DNA of 47,697 bases from assembly GCF_012033785.1 (NCBI RefSeq), contig NZ_JAAVJC010000012.1, positions 1 through 47,697 on the forward strand. The letters run 5' to 3'. The DNA comes from Streptomyces bohaiensis. GTDB lineage: Bacteria; Actinomycetota; Actinomycetes; Streptomycetales; Streptomycetaceae. This document shows positions 37,576 to 45,230 of the stretch, in pieces; the stretch's first letter is position 1, and each line of letters begins with the position of its first letter. Position numbers and translations under genes: made by a program. The notes under the pieces were generated by a model. That model had not been told where the DNA came from, ran no database searches, and worked only from the letters and a program-made list of their open reading frames with translations.

Positions 37576-38172
37576 TCAGTCGTCGTCGCCCGGGCCCGCG
37601 ATGCTGCCCGGCAGGAGCGACTCCAGCTCGTCGATGTCGAAGCCCTCGAAGTCGATGTTGTCGAGGTCGATGCCTTCCAGCTCCTCCAGGCCGAGCTCGC
37701 CCAGGTTCAGCTCGGCGAGGTCCACCGCCTGGTCCGCGATCCGCTCGTAGACCGTCTCGCCGCTCTCCCAACCGACGGTGAGCGCCTCGCCGTTCAGCGT
37801 GGCCTCACCGCTGGAGTACCCCGTCGCGACGGAGCACTGGAGGCTGATCATCGAGTGGTCGCCCATCGACTGCGCGCCGCCGAGGCAGGCGTCGTCGGCG
37901 GTGAGCAGGGTGGCGAGGCCGTCGTCACCGATCTGGAGCAGGGTGTCCTGACCGGAGACGCTGCCCCAGATGCCCGCGATGGCCCCGGTCTCGCCGCCTG
38001 CCGCGTCGTCCGCGCCGTCCTCGTCGGCACCGGCGCCGTCGTCGCCCTCCTGCTCGGAGGCGCCCGTCTCCTCGGTGGCCGCGTCGTCGGAGGAGTCGTC
38101 GCTGCTCCCGCAGCCGGCGGCCAGCAGCATGACTGCGGCGGCCAACGCCGGTCCGGCCAGACGTATCTTCAT
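37576..38172 (-). CDS. Small acidic lipoprotein, unknown function
   Basis: A 198-residue exported lipoprotein. The signal sequence ends with lipobox LLAAGC (C21), then comes an acidic Asp/Glu/Gly-rich linker to about residue 65. A compact domain (about 66-140) follows, with GIWGSVSGQDTLLQIGD, a cysteine pair 17 residues apart (ACLGG to SLQC) and ALTVGWESGETVYER. The C-terminal 40 residues are a periodic leucine/acidic stretch (LAELNLGELGLEELEGIDL). I know no named family, but the domain looks like the second lipoprotein in this window. The start ATG 38172 follows GGGAGACC. Confidence 0.85.
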   Translation of the reverse strand: MKIRLAGPALAAAVMLLAAGCGSSDDSSDDAATEETGASEQEGDDGAGADEDGADDAAGGETGAIAGIWGSVSGQDTLLQIGDDGLATLLTADDACLGGAQSMGDHSMISLQCSVATGYSSGEATLNGEALTVGWESGETVYERIADQAVDLAELNLGELGLEELEGIDLDNIDFEGFDIDELESLLPGSIAGPGDDD

Positions 38173-38393
38173 GGTCTCCCTCTCACATCCCCGCCCGCTC
38201 GGCGCGGGCCGGTCGTGGACGTCGGGGCAGCACCGGGGCCCGGTCCTGCCGTGCGGCCGAGTGCCGCACTCCGTACTCTGCCCTACTCCGTGCGACGACG
38301 GCGGGTCCCCGGCCGGAACCCGGCGGTCGCCCGGCCGGGCGACCACGACGCGGGCAACCCCGGCGCATCCCGGGGTCCGGCGGATGAACGGCC

Positions 38394-38399
38394 TACTGT
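38394..38399 (+). promoter_or_regulatory. Candidate -10 box for the CNNM gene pair
   Basis: TACTGT, about 115 nt before the first CNNM start codon. The surrounding 340-nt divergent region (38173-38514) also contains two copies of ACTCCGT (about 38276-38292). I see no gene in it. Confidence 0.35.
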
Positions 38400-38514
38400 G
38401 GGGCATCAGCACCGAGTCCCGTGCCGCGTCGTCGACCCGCTCGCGGCGCTGCCACCGGCTCGGACGCCGTCCTGGCCGGCAGCTGCCTGTAGCTCTGCGT
38501 GAGGTGAACCGGAC

Positions 38515-39936
38515 GTGACCCAAGCGGTGTTGACCGGGCTGCTCGGCGTCGTGGTGATGCTGGTGATCATCGCGGCGAACGGCTACTTCGTCGCGCAGGA
38601 ATTCGCCTACATGTCCGTCGACCGGGAGCGTCTCGGCGCCCGCGCGGACGCCGGCGACACGTCGGCCCGCCGCGCGCTGCGGGTCACCCGGCGCACCTCG
38701 TTCATGCTCTCCGGTGCGCAGCTCGGCATCACCGTCACGGGCCTGCTCGTCGGCTTCGTGGCGGAGCCCCTCGTTGGCGGCTCGATCGGCGTGCTGCTGG
38801 GCGGGGTGGGCATGCCGGTGGCCCTCGGTGTCTCCGTCGGCACGGTGGTGGCGCTCGTGGCGGCGACGGTGGTGCAGATGATCTTCGGTGAGTTGTACCC
38901 GAAGAACCTCGCCATCGCCGCTCCGGAGCCGCTGGCGCGAGCGCTCGCGCCGTCCACCCTGCTCTATCTGGCGGCGTGCGGCTGGCTGATCACCGTGTTC
39001 GACCACGCGGCCAACGCCTTCCTGCGGCTGCTGCGGATCGAGCCGGTGCACGACCTGGACACCAGCGCCACCCGGGAGGACCTGCGGCACGCCGTCTCCG
39101 ACTCGCGGGAGAGCGGGGACCTGCCGGCCGACCTGTCGCTGCTGGTGGACCGCGTCCTCGACTTCCCGGAACGGTCCGTCGAGCACGCGATGGTGCCCCG
39201 TGCCCGTGTCGACACGGTGGCCCCGGCCACCAGCGTCGCCGAGGTGCGTGCGCTGATGGCACGGGCGCACAGCCGTTACCCGGTGATCGACGCGAACGGC
39301 GAACCGCTCGGAGTGGTCCACCTCGTCGACCTGCTGCGCCGGCGCCCCACCGACGAGGCGCCGGTGAGAAGCGTGATGCGGCCCGCGCTGTTGCTGCCGG
39401 TGCTGATGCCGCTCCCGGACGCGCTGGCGGAGATGGCGCGGTCCCGGGAGCAACTCGGCTGCGTCCTGGACGAGTACGGAGACTTCGCCGGGATCCTGAC
39501 GGTCGAGGACCTGGCGGAGGAGCTGATCGGCGACATCTCCGACGAGCACGACCCCGGGCCACCGGCCGCCGTCGTGCCGGAGGACGACGGGTGGCGCATC
39601 GACGGCGACACCCCGCTGGACGAGGTGGGCCGGGCCATCGGCCGGACACTGCCCGCAGGCGAGTACGAGACCCTCGCCGGTCTGCTCATCACCCACCTCG
39701 GGGCGCTCCCGCAGCCCGGCGAGACCGTGCGCGTCCCGCTGCCCGAGGACCCCGCCGAACTGGTACTGGAGGAACCGGTGCGCCGACTTCTGGAGGCGCA
39801 GGTGCTCGACGTCGCGCGCCACGTGCCGAGCTCCCTCCGGGTGCGCGTGGTGGAGGACCGGGGCGGCGCCGGGGGCGTCGAGGGCGCCGGGGGCTCCTCG
39901 GGGCCGCTGGGGACGTCCGGGGAGGAAGAGCGATGA
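38515..39936 (+). CDS. CNNM/hemolysin-C family protein with CBS and CorC domains
   Basis: A 473-residue membrane protein of the family that includes MpfA and CorB-type Mg2+ or Co2+ transport proteins. It has an N-terminal DUF21/CNNM domain with four membrane segments (about residues 1-180; ANGYFVAQEFAYMSVDRERL and SGAQLGITVTGLLVG are typical), two CBS domains (about 205-330; VLDFPERSVEHAMVPRARVDTV, HSRYPVIDANGEPLGVVHLVDLL) and a CorC_HlyC domain (about 350-430; IDGDTPLDEVGRAIG). Ion specificity cannot be read from sequence. The start GTG 38515 follows GAGGTGAACC. It overlaps the next gene by 4 nt. Confidence 0.93.
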   Translation: MTQAVLTGLLGVVVMLVIIAANGYFVAQEFAYMSVDRERLGARADAGDTSARRALRVTRRTSFMLSGAQLGITVTGLLVGFVAEPLVGGSIGVLLGGVGMPVALGVSVGTVVALVAATVVQMIFGELYPKNLAIAAPEPLARALAPSTLLYLAACGWLITVFDHAANAFLRLLRIEPVHDLDTSATREDLRHAVSDSRESGDLPADLSLLVDRVLDFPERSVEHAMVPRARVDTVAPATSVAEVRALMARAHSRYPVIDANGEPLGVVHLVDLLRRRPTDEAPVRSVMRPALLLPVLMPLPDALAEMARSREQLGCVLDEYGDFAGILTVEDLAEELIGDISDEHDPGPPAAVVPEDDGWRIDGDTPLDEVGRAIGRTLPAGEYETLAGLLITHLGALPQPGETVRVPLPEDPAELVLEEPVRRLLEAQVLDVARHVPSSLRVRVVEDRGGAGGVEGAGGSSGPLGTSGEEER

Positions 39937-40985
39937 ACCCGCTGTTCGTGACCGTCGCCACCGTGTTCGTGATCGTGCTGAGCGCCTTCTTCGTCATCAT
40001 CGAGTTCGCGCTGCTCGGCGCGCGGCGCCACAGGTTGGAAGCCATGGCACCGGAGAGCCGTGCCGCGCGCGCGGCCCTGAGGGGTGTGCACGAGCTGACC
40101 GTCATGCTTGCCGTGGCGCAGCTCGGCATCACCGCCTGCACCTTCGCTCTCGGGGCCCTCACCAAGCCGGCGCTCGACCACTGGCTGGGTCCCGTGCTGG
40201 GCTCGTGGGGGCTGCCGGGGTGGGCCGCCGACAGCGCCGCGTTCGGCCTCTCACTGTTCTTCGTGACGTTCCTGCACCTCGTCATCGGCGAGATGGCGCC
40301 CAAGTCGTGGGCGATCGCGCACCCGGAACGCGCCGCCGTCCTGGTGGGCCTGCCGTCCCGGGCGCTCGCCCGACTGCTGCGGCCGCTGCTGCGCTGGATC
40401 AACACGATGGCCAACCGGCTGGTCGCGGCGAGCGGTGTCACTCCGACCGACCGTGCCGCCGCGGGTGGGCGCGACATCGACACCATCCGGCACCTGGTCG
40501 AGCACTCCGCCTCCGTCGGCACGCTCGAACCAGGCGACAGCGCTCAACTCGCCGACGTCCTGGACCTCCAGGAGCTGCGCGTCGGCGACCTGCTGCCCGC
40601 CCGGCGCGGCACCACCGCGGTGCCCGCCGGCGCGGTCGTGGGCGACGTGTGGGAGGCCGCCTCCCGCTCCGCCCACATGCGCATCCTGGTCGAGTCGGGC
40701 GACGCGGGGGTGCCGCGACTCGTCCACGTCCGGGACGTGCTGCTGGAACCGGCCGACCGTCCGGTGGACGCCTTCACCCGCACGGTACTGACGCTCGACG
40801 CCGACCTCCCGGTCTACGAGGCGCTCTCCCGGATGCGGGCCGCCGGCGAGCAGTTGGCGGTGGCGGTGGACGAGGGCCGCAGCGTCGGCGTGCTCACCGT
40901 CACCGACATCCTGCGGCGCATCCTGCCGCGCCAGGACGCCACCCCGCGCGGCGACGGGACCCCGCCCCCCGGCGCACCTGCCTGA
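39933..40985 (+). CDS. Second CNNM/CBS protein of the tandem pair
   Basis: A 350-residue paralogue of the preceding gene. It has the four-helix DUF21/CNNM domain (about 1-175; VIIEFALLGARRHRLEAMAPESR, MLAVAQLGITACTFALGALTKP, HLVIGEMAPKSWAIAHPERAA) and a CBS pair (about 210-335), but no CorC_HlyC domain. The start ATG 39933 overlaps the upstream stop (ATGA), so the two are co-translated and may form a hetero-oligomer. Its stop lies only 8 nt from the stop of the converging gene, with no room for a terminator. Confidence 0.92.
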   Translation: MNPLFVTVATVFVIVLSAFFVIIEFALLGARRHRLEAMAPESRAARAALRGVHELTVMLAVAQLGITACTFALGALTKPALDHWLGPVLGSWGLPGWAADSAAFGLSLFFVTFLHLVIGEMAPKSWAIAHPERAAVLVGLPSRALARLLRPLLRWINTMANRLVAASGVTPTDRAAAGGRDIDTIRHLVEHSASVGTLEPGDSAQLADVLDLQELRVGDLLPARRGTTAVPAGAVVGDVWEAASRSAHMRILVESGDAGVPRLVHVRDVLLEPADRPVDAFTRTVLTLDADLPVYEALSRMRAAGEQLAVAVDEGRSVGVLTVTDILRRILPRQDATPRGDGTPPPGAPA

Positions 40986-40993
40986 CGAGCGCG

Positions 40994-41623
40994 TCACCCC
41001 CCGCGCGGCGCAGGCACAGCAGGCGGAGCCTGCGCACGGCTCCGCAGCGGTACCGGCCTGGCCGACAGGGAGTACAGCACTTCCACCGACGCGCCGCCGT
41101 GGAACCGGTCCGGGCCGATGGCGTTGGCACTGACCGGCGCCCCGGCTGCCAGCGCGTCGCGCTGCACCCGGCGGAACGCAGCGTCGGCCGCCCAGTCGCG
41201 CAGCACCGCGGCGACCGGCGAGGCAGGTTCGGCCGGGCCCGTGTCCGGTCGATGTGCCGCCGGGACGGCTTCCAGTACCGACGCGAGGCGCTCCGCCCGG
41301 TGGGGCAGCCACGCCAACGCCTCGTCGGGCGTCGCTGACCATGTGCCGTCCACGTACCACTCGGCGTGGGCGTCCGGTGAGCGCACCACCACCTCCGCCC
41401 AGTAGCCGGGGCAGCAGGCGGGCCGGGCCAGGCAGCAGCCGGTCACCGGTCTCCCCCGCCTGCCCAGCGACCGGAGGTGCGCATCGATCTCGCGCCGCAG
41501 TACGGCCGTGCGCTTCAACAGTTCACTCAACGGCGAGTCCGCTGCCTCACGGCTCGCGCCGTCTGCCGGCACCGCTCGACCACAGCGATGCCAGCCCTCT
41601 CGCGTATCCCAGACGCACACACC
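40994..41623 (-). CDS. Unknown protein divergent from the XRE regulator
   Basis: A protein of about 209 residues without recognisable domain. It begins VCVWDTREGWHRCGRAVPADG, has a predicted helical stretch LSELLKRTAVLRREIDAHLRSLG and then a CCLARPACCPGYW motif with four cysteines. In the second half there is DEALAWLPHRAERLASVLEAV. No signal peptide or membrane segment. I chose GTG 41623, which follows GGAGAGGAA; an in-frame TTG at 41653 lacks a site and would run across the palindrome. Its stop lies 8 nt from the CNNM stop. It is divergent from the XRE-DUF397 module, and may be its partner. Confidence 0.72.
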   Translation of the reverse strand, partial: GVCVWDTREGWHRCGRAVPADGASREAADSPLSELLKRTAVLRREIDAHLRSLGRRGRPVTGCCLARPACCPGYWAEVVVRSPDAHAEWYVDGTWSATPDEALAWLPHRAERLASVLEAVPAAHRPDTGPAEPASPVAAVLRDWAADAAFRRVQRDALAAGAPVSANAIGPDRFHGGASVEVLYSLSARPVPLRSRAQAPPAVPAPRGG

Positions 41624-41634
41624 AGTTCCTCTCC

Positions 41635-41650
41635 GTAGTGAATCCACTAC
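41635..41650. promoter_or_regulatory. Palindromic candidate operator for the XRE module
   Basis: GTAGTGAATCCACTAC is a perfect 6-4-6 inverted repeat in the divergent gap between the unknown gene and the XRE regulator. It lies just before the -35 position of the regulator promoter and 12 nt before the other gene's start. It is the obvious site for autoregulation. Confidence 0.5.
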
Positions 41651-41670
41651 CAAGGAGAGTCAGCGTGGCC

Positions 41671-41676
41671 TAGGGT
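41671..41676 (+). promoter_or_regulatory. -10 box for the XRE regulator gene
   Basis: TAGGGT, giving a transcription start near 41683 and a leader of about 35 nt before GTG 41718. The -35 region would overlap the end of the palindrome at 41635-41650. Confidence 0.5.
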
Positions 41677-41717
41677 GCAGCTGTCTTCAACTTGCGCGAA
41701 ATGCTCGGAGAGTTCAC

Positions 41718-42539
41718 GTGAATCGCAAGGATCTGGACCCGGCCGCCTCGGTTGCCGCAGCATTCGGCCAGCGGTTACGCGGCCTTCGGGACGAGCGGGG
41801 CTGGACGCAGGACGAGCTGGGGCGACGCATGGGGTGCACCGGCACCCACGTATCCGCAGTCGAAACCGGTCGACGTCCGCCAACCAAACGGTTCGCGGCG
41901 AGTGCCGACCGCGCGCTCGGCACGGGCGATCGACTCGCGCGGCAGAGCCGGTCCGTGCGGGAGAGCGCCATCCTCGAGGGGTTTCCCGAGTACGTCTCCC
42001 ACGAGATGCACGCGTCGGAGATTCGACTGTTCGAACTGGGCATCATTCCCGGGCTCCTGCAGACCGCACCGTACGCCGCCGCCATCACCGCGGGCGCGGT
42101 CCAGCGGGGAGCGATCACCGAACGCCAGGCAGAGGAGAGGACCGCCCTTCTCGCACGTCGCCGAGACTCGCTGAACCGAGAGCCGGCTCCCTTGGTCCAC
42201 ATCGTCCTGGACGAGAGCTGCCTCCGCCGCGTCGTCGGCGGGCACGACGTGATGGGCCAACAGATGCGGCATCTGCTGGATTTCGCCGGGCGTCCGCACA
42301 GCATCGTCCAGGTTGCGCCCTACACGCTGGGGGAGCGGAGATCGTTCGATCTCCCGGTCTACCTGCTGACACTTCCCGACCGCGCCGTTGTCTCGTACGC
42401 CGAATCGGCCCAGGAGGGCCGTCTTGAGCGAGAGTTCAAGGTGGTTCAACCACTCCTCACGGCCTACCATCAGCTTCAGGCGGAGTGCCTTTCACAAGCG
42501 GCTTCCGTGGCGATGATCCGAGAGGTACTGGAGGAGTAG
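41718..42539 (+). CDS. XRE-type regulator with DUF5753 domain
   Basis: A 273-residue regulator. The N-terminal helix-turn-helix is RLRGLRDERGWTQDELGRRMGCTGTHVSAVETGRR (residues about 19-53). The DUF5753 domain follows (about 85-265: EYVSHEMHASEIRLFELGIIPGLLQTAPYAAAI; VVQPLLTAYHQLQAECLS). This architecture is abundant in Streptomyces, with dozens of paralogues per genome, almost always beside a DUF397 gene. The start GTG 41718 follows CGGAGAG. The DUF397 gene begins 5 nt after its stop. Target and ligand are unknown; autoregulation through the upstream palindrome is plausible. Confidence 0.93.
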   Translation: MNRKDLDPAASVAAAFGQRLRGLRDERGWTQDELGRRMGCTGTHVSAVETGRRPPTKRFAASADRALGTGDRLARQSRSVRESAILEGFPEYVSHEMHASEIRLFELGIIPGLLQTAPYAAAITAGAVQRGAITERQAEERTALLARRRDSLNREPAPLVHIVLDESCLRRVVGGHDVMGQQMRHLLDFAGRPHSIVQVAPYTLGERRSFDLPVYLLTLPDRAVVSYAESAQEGRLEREFKVVQPLLTAYHQLQAECLSQAASVAMIREVLEE

Positions 42540-42544
42540 GCATC

Positions 42545-42745
42545 GTGACCGAACCGCAGTTCTACACGTCCTCATACAGCAGCAACGGCGGTGCCTGCGT
42601 CGAGGTTGCCGTGAATCTCGCGGTCTCGGACGGGCTGGTGCCCGTGCGGGACTCCAAGGACGTGGCCGGGCCGGTGCTGGCGTTGCCGGTGCCCGCGTTC
42701 GCGTCGTTCGTCGATGGCGTCAGGTCGGGTCGCTTCCCGGCCTGA
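42545..42745 (+). CDS. DUF397 small protein
   Basis: A 66-residue protein with the family hallmark TSSYSSNGGACVEVAVN (residues about 8-24) and VPVRDSKDVAGPVL, then FASFVDGVRSGRF. It is the usual partner of the XRE-DUF5753 gene just upstream; the pair is related to the BldB/WhiJ-type developmental modules of Streptomyces. It is cytoplasmic. The start GTG 42545 lies 5 nt after the regulator's stop. A strong terminator follows. Confidence 0.92.
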   Translation: MTEPQFYTSSYSSNGGACVEVAVNLAVSDGLVPVRDSKDVAGPVLALPVPAFASFVDGVRSGRFPA

Positions 42746-42753
42746 CCCCCGTG

Positions 42754-42793
42754 CGGTCGGCCCCTGGCCCCGCGCGGGGCCAGGGGCCGACCG
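42754..42793. terminator. Bidirectional terminator between DUF397 and lipoprotein genes
   Basis: A perfect palindrome with 18- to 19-bp arms centred at 42773-42774. It begins 8 nt after the DUF397 stop and ends 7 nt before the stop of the converging lipoprotein gene. Confidence 0.8.
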
Positions 42794-42800
42794 GACACGG

Positions 42801-43499
42801 CTACACGTCGTCGGCGTCCTCCCAGTCACCGATCCAGGCGTGGCTGACGGTGCGGTCCTCCTCGGCCCAGGTGACGTCGAGGGTGTCGCCCTTCTGCACC
42901 AACTCGGCCGTCTTCATCGTCTCGTCCTCGTCGTTGCAGAAGAGGAAACTGCTCCACCCCTCCTCCGCGTTGCCGAAGAGCAGCCCGCCGCACTCCACCG
43001 GGGTGCCGTCGGGAAGCGTCCAAGCGGTGTCGACGAAGAAGGCGTTGGCGAGGCCCGTGCCGGACTCCTGGCTGGAGAGGACGCCGAACAGGGTGCTGTC
43101 CGCGCCCTGCCACACGCCATGGATCTCGGCGCCGACATCCAGGGCGCCGTTGCCCTCCTCGCGGCGCTCGGCCCCGCCCCCGCCCGTGTCGGAGTCCTCG
43201 TCGGCGTCGGTCCCCGGCGACGGCTCGGGGTCGTCCTCCCAGTCCTGCCAGTCGTCCCAGCCCTCGACCTCGTCCAGGTCGACGTCGTCCTCGCCGAGCC
43301 CCTCGCCGGGCGAGACCATGAACGCGTCGCGCGCCTCGCGAAGGTCGGTGATCATGTCGCGCAGCGCCCCGCCGTCGGCCCCGCCACCGCTCGCGGAGCC
43401 GCCGCCGCTGTCCTCGCCGCTGCTGCCGCAGCCGGTGAGCAGTAGTGCCGCGGCGGCCGTCGCCACACCCAGCTGTATGCCGTGCCTGCCTCGGTGCAT
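42801..43499 (-). CDS. Acidic lipoprotein, relative of the one at 37.6 kb
   Basis: A 232-residue exported lipoprotein. The signal sequence ends with lipobox LLLTGC (C24). Residues 25-110 are a Gly/Asp/Glu/Trp-rich acidic linker. The terminal domain (about 115-232) has IHGVWQGADSTLFGV, a cysteine pair 18 apart (VECGG to FLFC) and GDTLDVTWAEEDRTVSHAW. The order of G-x-W-x-G, Cys pair and V-x-W is like that of the lipoprotein near 37.6 kb, so I take them as members of one family. No known function. The start ATG 43499 follows GGGGCGAGGACTC. Confidence 0.85.
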   Translation of the reverse strand: MHRGRHGIQLGVATAAAALLLTGCGSSGEDSGGGSASGGGADGGALRDMITDLREARDAFMVSPGEGLGEDDVDLDEVEGWDDWQDWEDDPEPSPGTDADEDSDTGGGGAERREEGNGALDVGAEIHGVWQGADSTLFGVLSSQESGTGLANAFFVDTAWTLPDGTPVECGGLLFGNAEEGWSSFLFCNDEDETMKTAELVQKGDTLDVTWAEEDRTVSHAWIGDWEDADDV

Positions 43500-43756
43500 G
43501 AGTCCTCGCCCCCTCGCGGGCCCGCCCCGAGCTGTCCCCCGGGGGCGTCCGCCCGTCGTCCGCTCGGCCGCTCCCGGCCGCCGGCGCGCACGGCGGTGAC
43601 CGGCGCACCGCGGGGGAGGGGGAATCCCGCCCGCGCCGTGTCCGGTCCGTACCGCGTCACGCCGATACCTGACTTGTTGGTGTACACGCCACCCTAGGGC
43701 GCGGCGGTTGCGGTCCGGGCACGGTTGCGTGAGGTTCCCGTACCCACCGAGCAGCA
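43500..43756. other. Intergenic region upstream of the lipoprotein gene
   Basis: About 250 nt between two minus-strand genes. The segment 43660-43700 is less GC-rich and includes TTGTTGGTGTACAC and CCTAGGG; it probably holds the lipoprotein promoter, but I could not assign boxes safely. No gene is visible. Confidence 0.4.
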
Positions 43757-43788
43757 CGGGGCCGGGCGGCAGCAGCCGCCCGGCCCCG
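43757..43788 (-). terminator. Hairpin terminator after fumarylacetoacetase gene
   Basis: A perfect 14-bp GC stem (43757-43770 with 43775-43788) and 4-nt loop AGCA, 16 nt past the stop codon. Confidence 0.75.
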
Positions 43789-43803
43789 CAGTGCCGCTTC
43801 CGG

Positions 43804-45045
43804 TCAGGCCGCCGGGGTGACCCGGCCGGTGACCTCGCCCAGGCCGATCCGGGTGCCGTTCGGCCCCGGCGCCCAGGCCGACAGCGTCACCTCGTCGCCG
43901 TCCTCCAGGAACGTCCGCTTGCCGGTGCTCAGCTCCACCGGGTCGCGACCGGCCCAGGTCAGCTCCAGCAGGCAGCCCCGGGTGGCGACCTCGGGGCCGG
44001 AGACCGTGCCCGAACCGAAGAGATCGCCGGGGCGCAGCGTCGCGCCGTTGACGGTCATGTGGGCCAGCTGCTGCGCCGCCGTCCAGTACATGGCGGCGAA
44101 CGGTGGCTCGGAGATGACCTCACCGTTGAGTCGGACGGTGATCCGCAGGTCCAGCCCGGCCGCCTCGACGCCGCTGCCGTCGCCGTCGGCCAGGTAGGGC
44201 AGCAGGTCGTGGCTGCGCGCCGGCGGCTCGGTGCGGGCGTGGTCCAGCGCGTCCAGCGGGGTGATCCACGCGGAGACGGAGGTGGCGAACGACTTCCCGA
44301 GGAACGGGCCCAGCGGCACGTACTCCCACGCCTGGAGGTCGCGCGCCGACCAGTCGTTGAGGAGGCACACCCCGAAGACGTGGTCGCGCAGCGCGGTCTG
44401 CGGCACCGCGGTGCCCGGTTCGGTGGCGCCGCCGACGACGAAGCCGACCTCGGCCTCGATGTCGAGCCGCCGCGAGGGTCCGAACTCCGGCGCCGGAGCG
44501 TCCGGGGCCTTCCGCTGCCCGCTCGGCCGCTTCACCGGGGTTCCCGAGACGACGACCGTGCCGGCGCGCCCGTGGTAACCGATCGGCATGTGCTTCCAGT
44601 TGGGGGTCAGCGGCTCGCTGTCCGGGCGGAAGATCCGGCCGAGGTTGGAGGCGTGGTGCTCGCTGGCGTAGAAGTCGACGTAGTCGGCGACCTCGAACGG
44701 CAGGTGGAGCGTCACCGATGCGTCCAGCGGCATCAACAGGCCGTCCGCGGCGAGCTGTTCGCGACGGCCGGCGTCCGTCAGCCAGTCGCGGACCGCGGCG
44801 CGCACCTCGCGCCAGGCGGGCCGCCCGGCCGCCAGCAGCGGGTTCAGCGTGGGGGCCGACAACTCCTCGGCCCGCGGGTGGTCGGCGGCCGCGGCGGCGG
44901 CGCCCACGTCCAGCACCCAGGAGCCGTACCGCACGCCGATCCGGCGCCGGTCGGGCGCGGCGTCGGTGGTGTAGACGCCGTAGGGCAGATTGTCCGGGCC
45001 GTAGAGGTCGTCCTCGGCCACGTCGGGCAGGCTCACGTCTGACAT
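43804..45045 (-). CDS. fahA: Fumarylacetoacetase
   Basis: The last enzyme of tyrosine/homogentisate breakdown, splitting fumarylacetoacetate into fumarate and acetoacetate in the cytoplasm. The 413-residue protein has the N-terminal SH3-like domain (NLPYGVYTTD, RIGVRYG) and the catalytic domain with DFYASEHHASNLGRIFRP (catalytic His region), YHGRAGTVVVSG, LDIEAEVGFVVGG (metal-binding Glu), FGVCLLNDWSARDLQAWEYVPLGPFLGKSF and GDLFGSGTVSGPE. The start ATG 45045 is chosen because a TAGGGT box ends 6 nt before it, giving a leaderless mRNA; ATG 45051 would abut the -10 box. No other tyrosine-degradation gene lies in the window. Confidence 0.95.
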   Translation of the reverse strand: MSDVSLPDVAEDDLYGPDNLPYGVYTTDAAPDRRRIGVRYGSWVLDVGAAAAAADHPRAEELSAPTLNPLLAAGRPAWREVRAAVRDWLTDAGRREQLAADGLLMPLDASVTLHLPFEVADYVDFYASEHHASNLGRIFRPDSEPLTPNWKHMPIGYHGRAGTVVVSGTPVKRPSGQRKAPDAPAPEFGPSRRLDIEAEVGFVVGGATEPGTAVPQTALRDHVFGVCLLNDWSARDLQAWEYVPLGPFLGKSFATSVSAWITPLDALDHARTEPPARSHDLLPYLADGDGSGVEAAGLDLRITVRLNGEVISEPPFAAMYWTAAQQLAHMTVNGATLRPGDLFGSGTVSGPEVATRGCLLELTWAGRDPVELSTGKRTFLEDGDEVTLSAWAPGPNGTRIGLGEVTGRVTPAA

Positions 45046-45051
45046 GGCCAT

Positions 45052-45057
45052 ACCCTA
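45052..45057 (-). promoter_or_regulatory. -10 box for leaderless fahA mRNA
   Basis: TAGGGT on the minus strand is followed by ATGGCC and then the ATG at 45045. The position suits initiation at the second ATG and makes the first ATG untranscribed or at the extreme 5' end. Confidence 0.55.
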
Positions 45058-45188
45058 CGGCCCGGTAGCCCGGCTCGGACCGCCGCGCGGCGACCGGTTC
45101 CGACCGGCCGTGCGGGGCCCGGGGAACGGGAGCGGCGTGACCCAGTGGCGACCGGGTACGCGCTGGCAGTGATCGACGGACGACCGGA

Positions 45189-45194
45189 TACCCT
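45189..45194 (+). promoter_or_regulatory. Candidate -10 box for the polyprenyl synthase gene
   Basis: TACCCT, about 36 nt before the GTG start at 45231. The -35 element is not convincing. Confidence 0.35.
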
Positions 45195-45230
45195 GCCTGG
45201 GACAAGGCACCGGAGACAGGAGAAGCGCTC

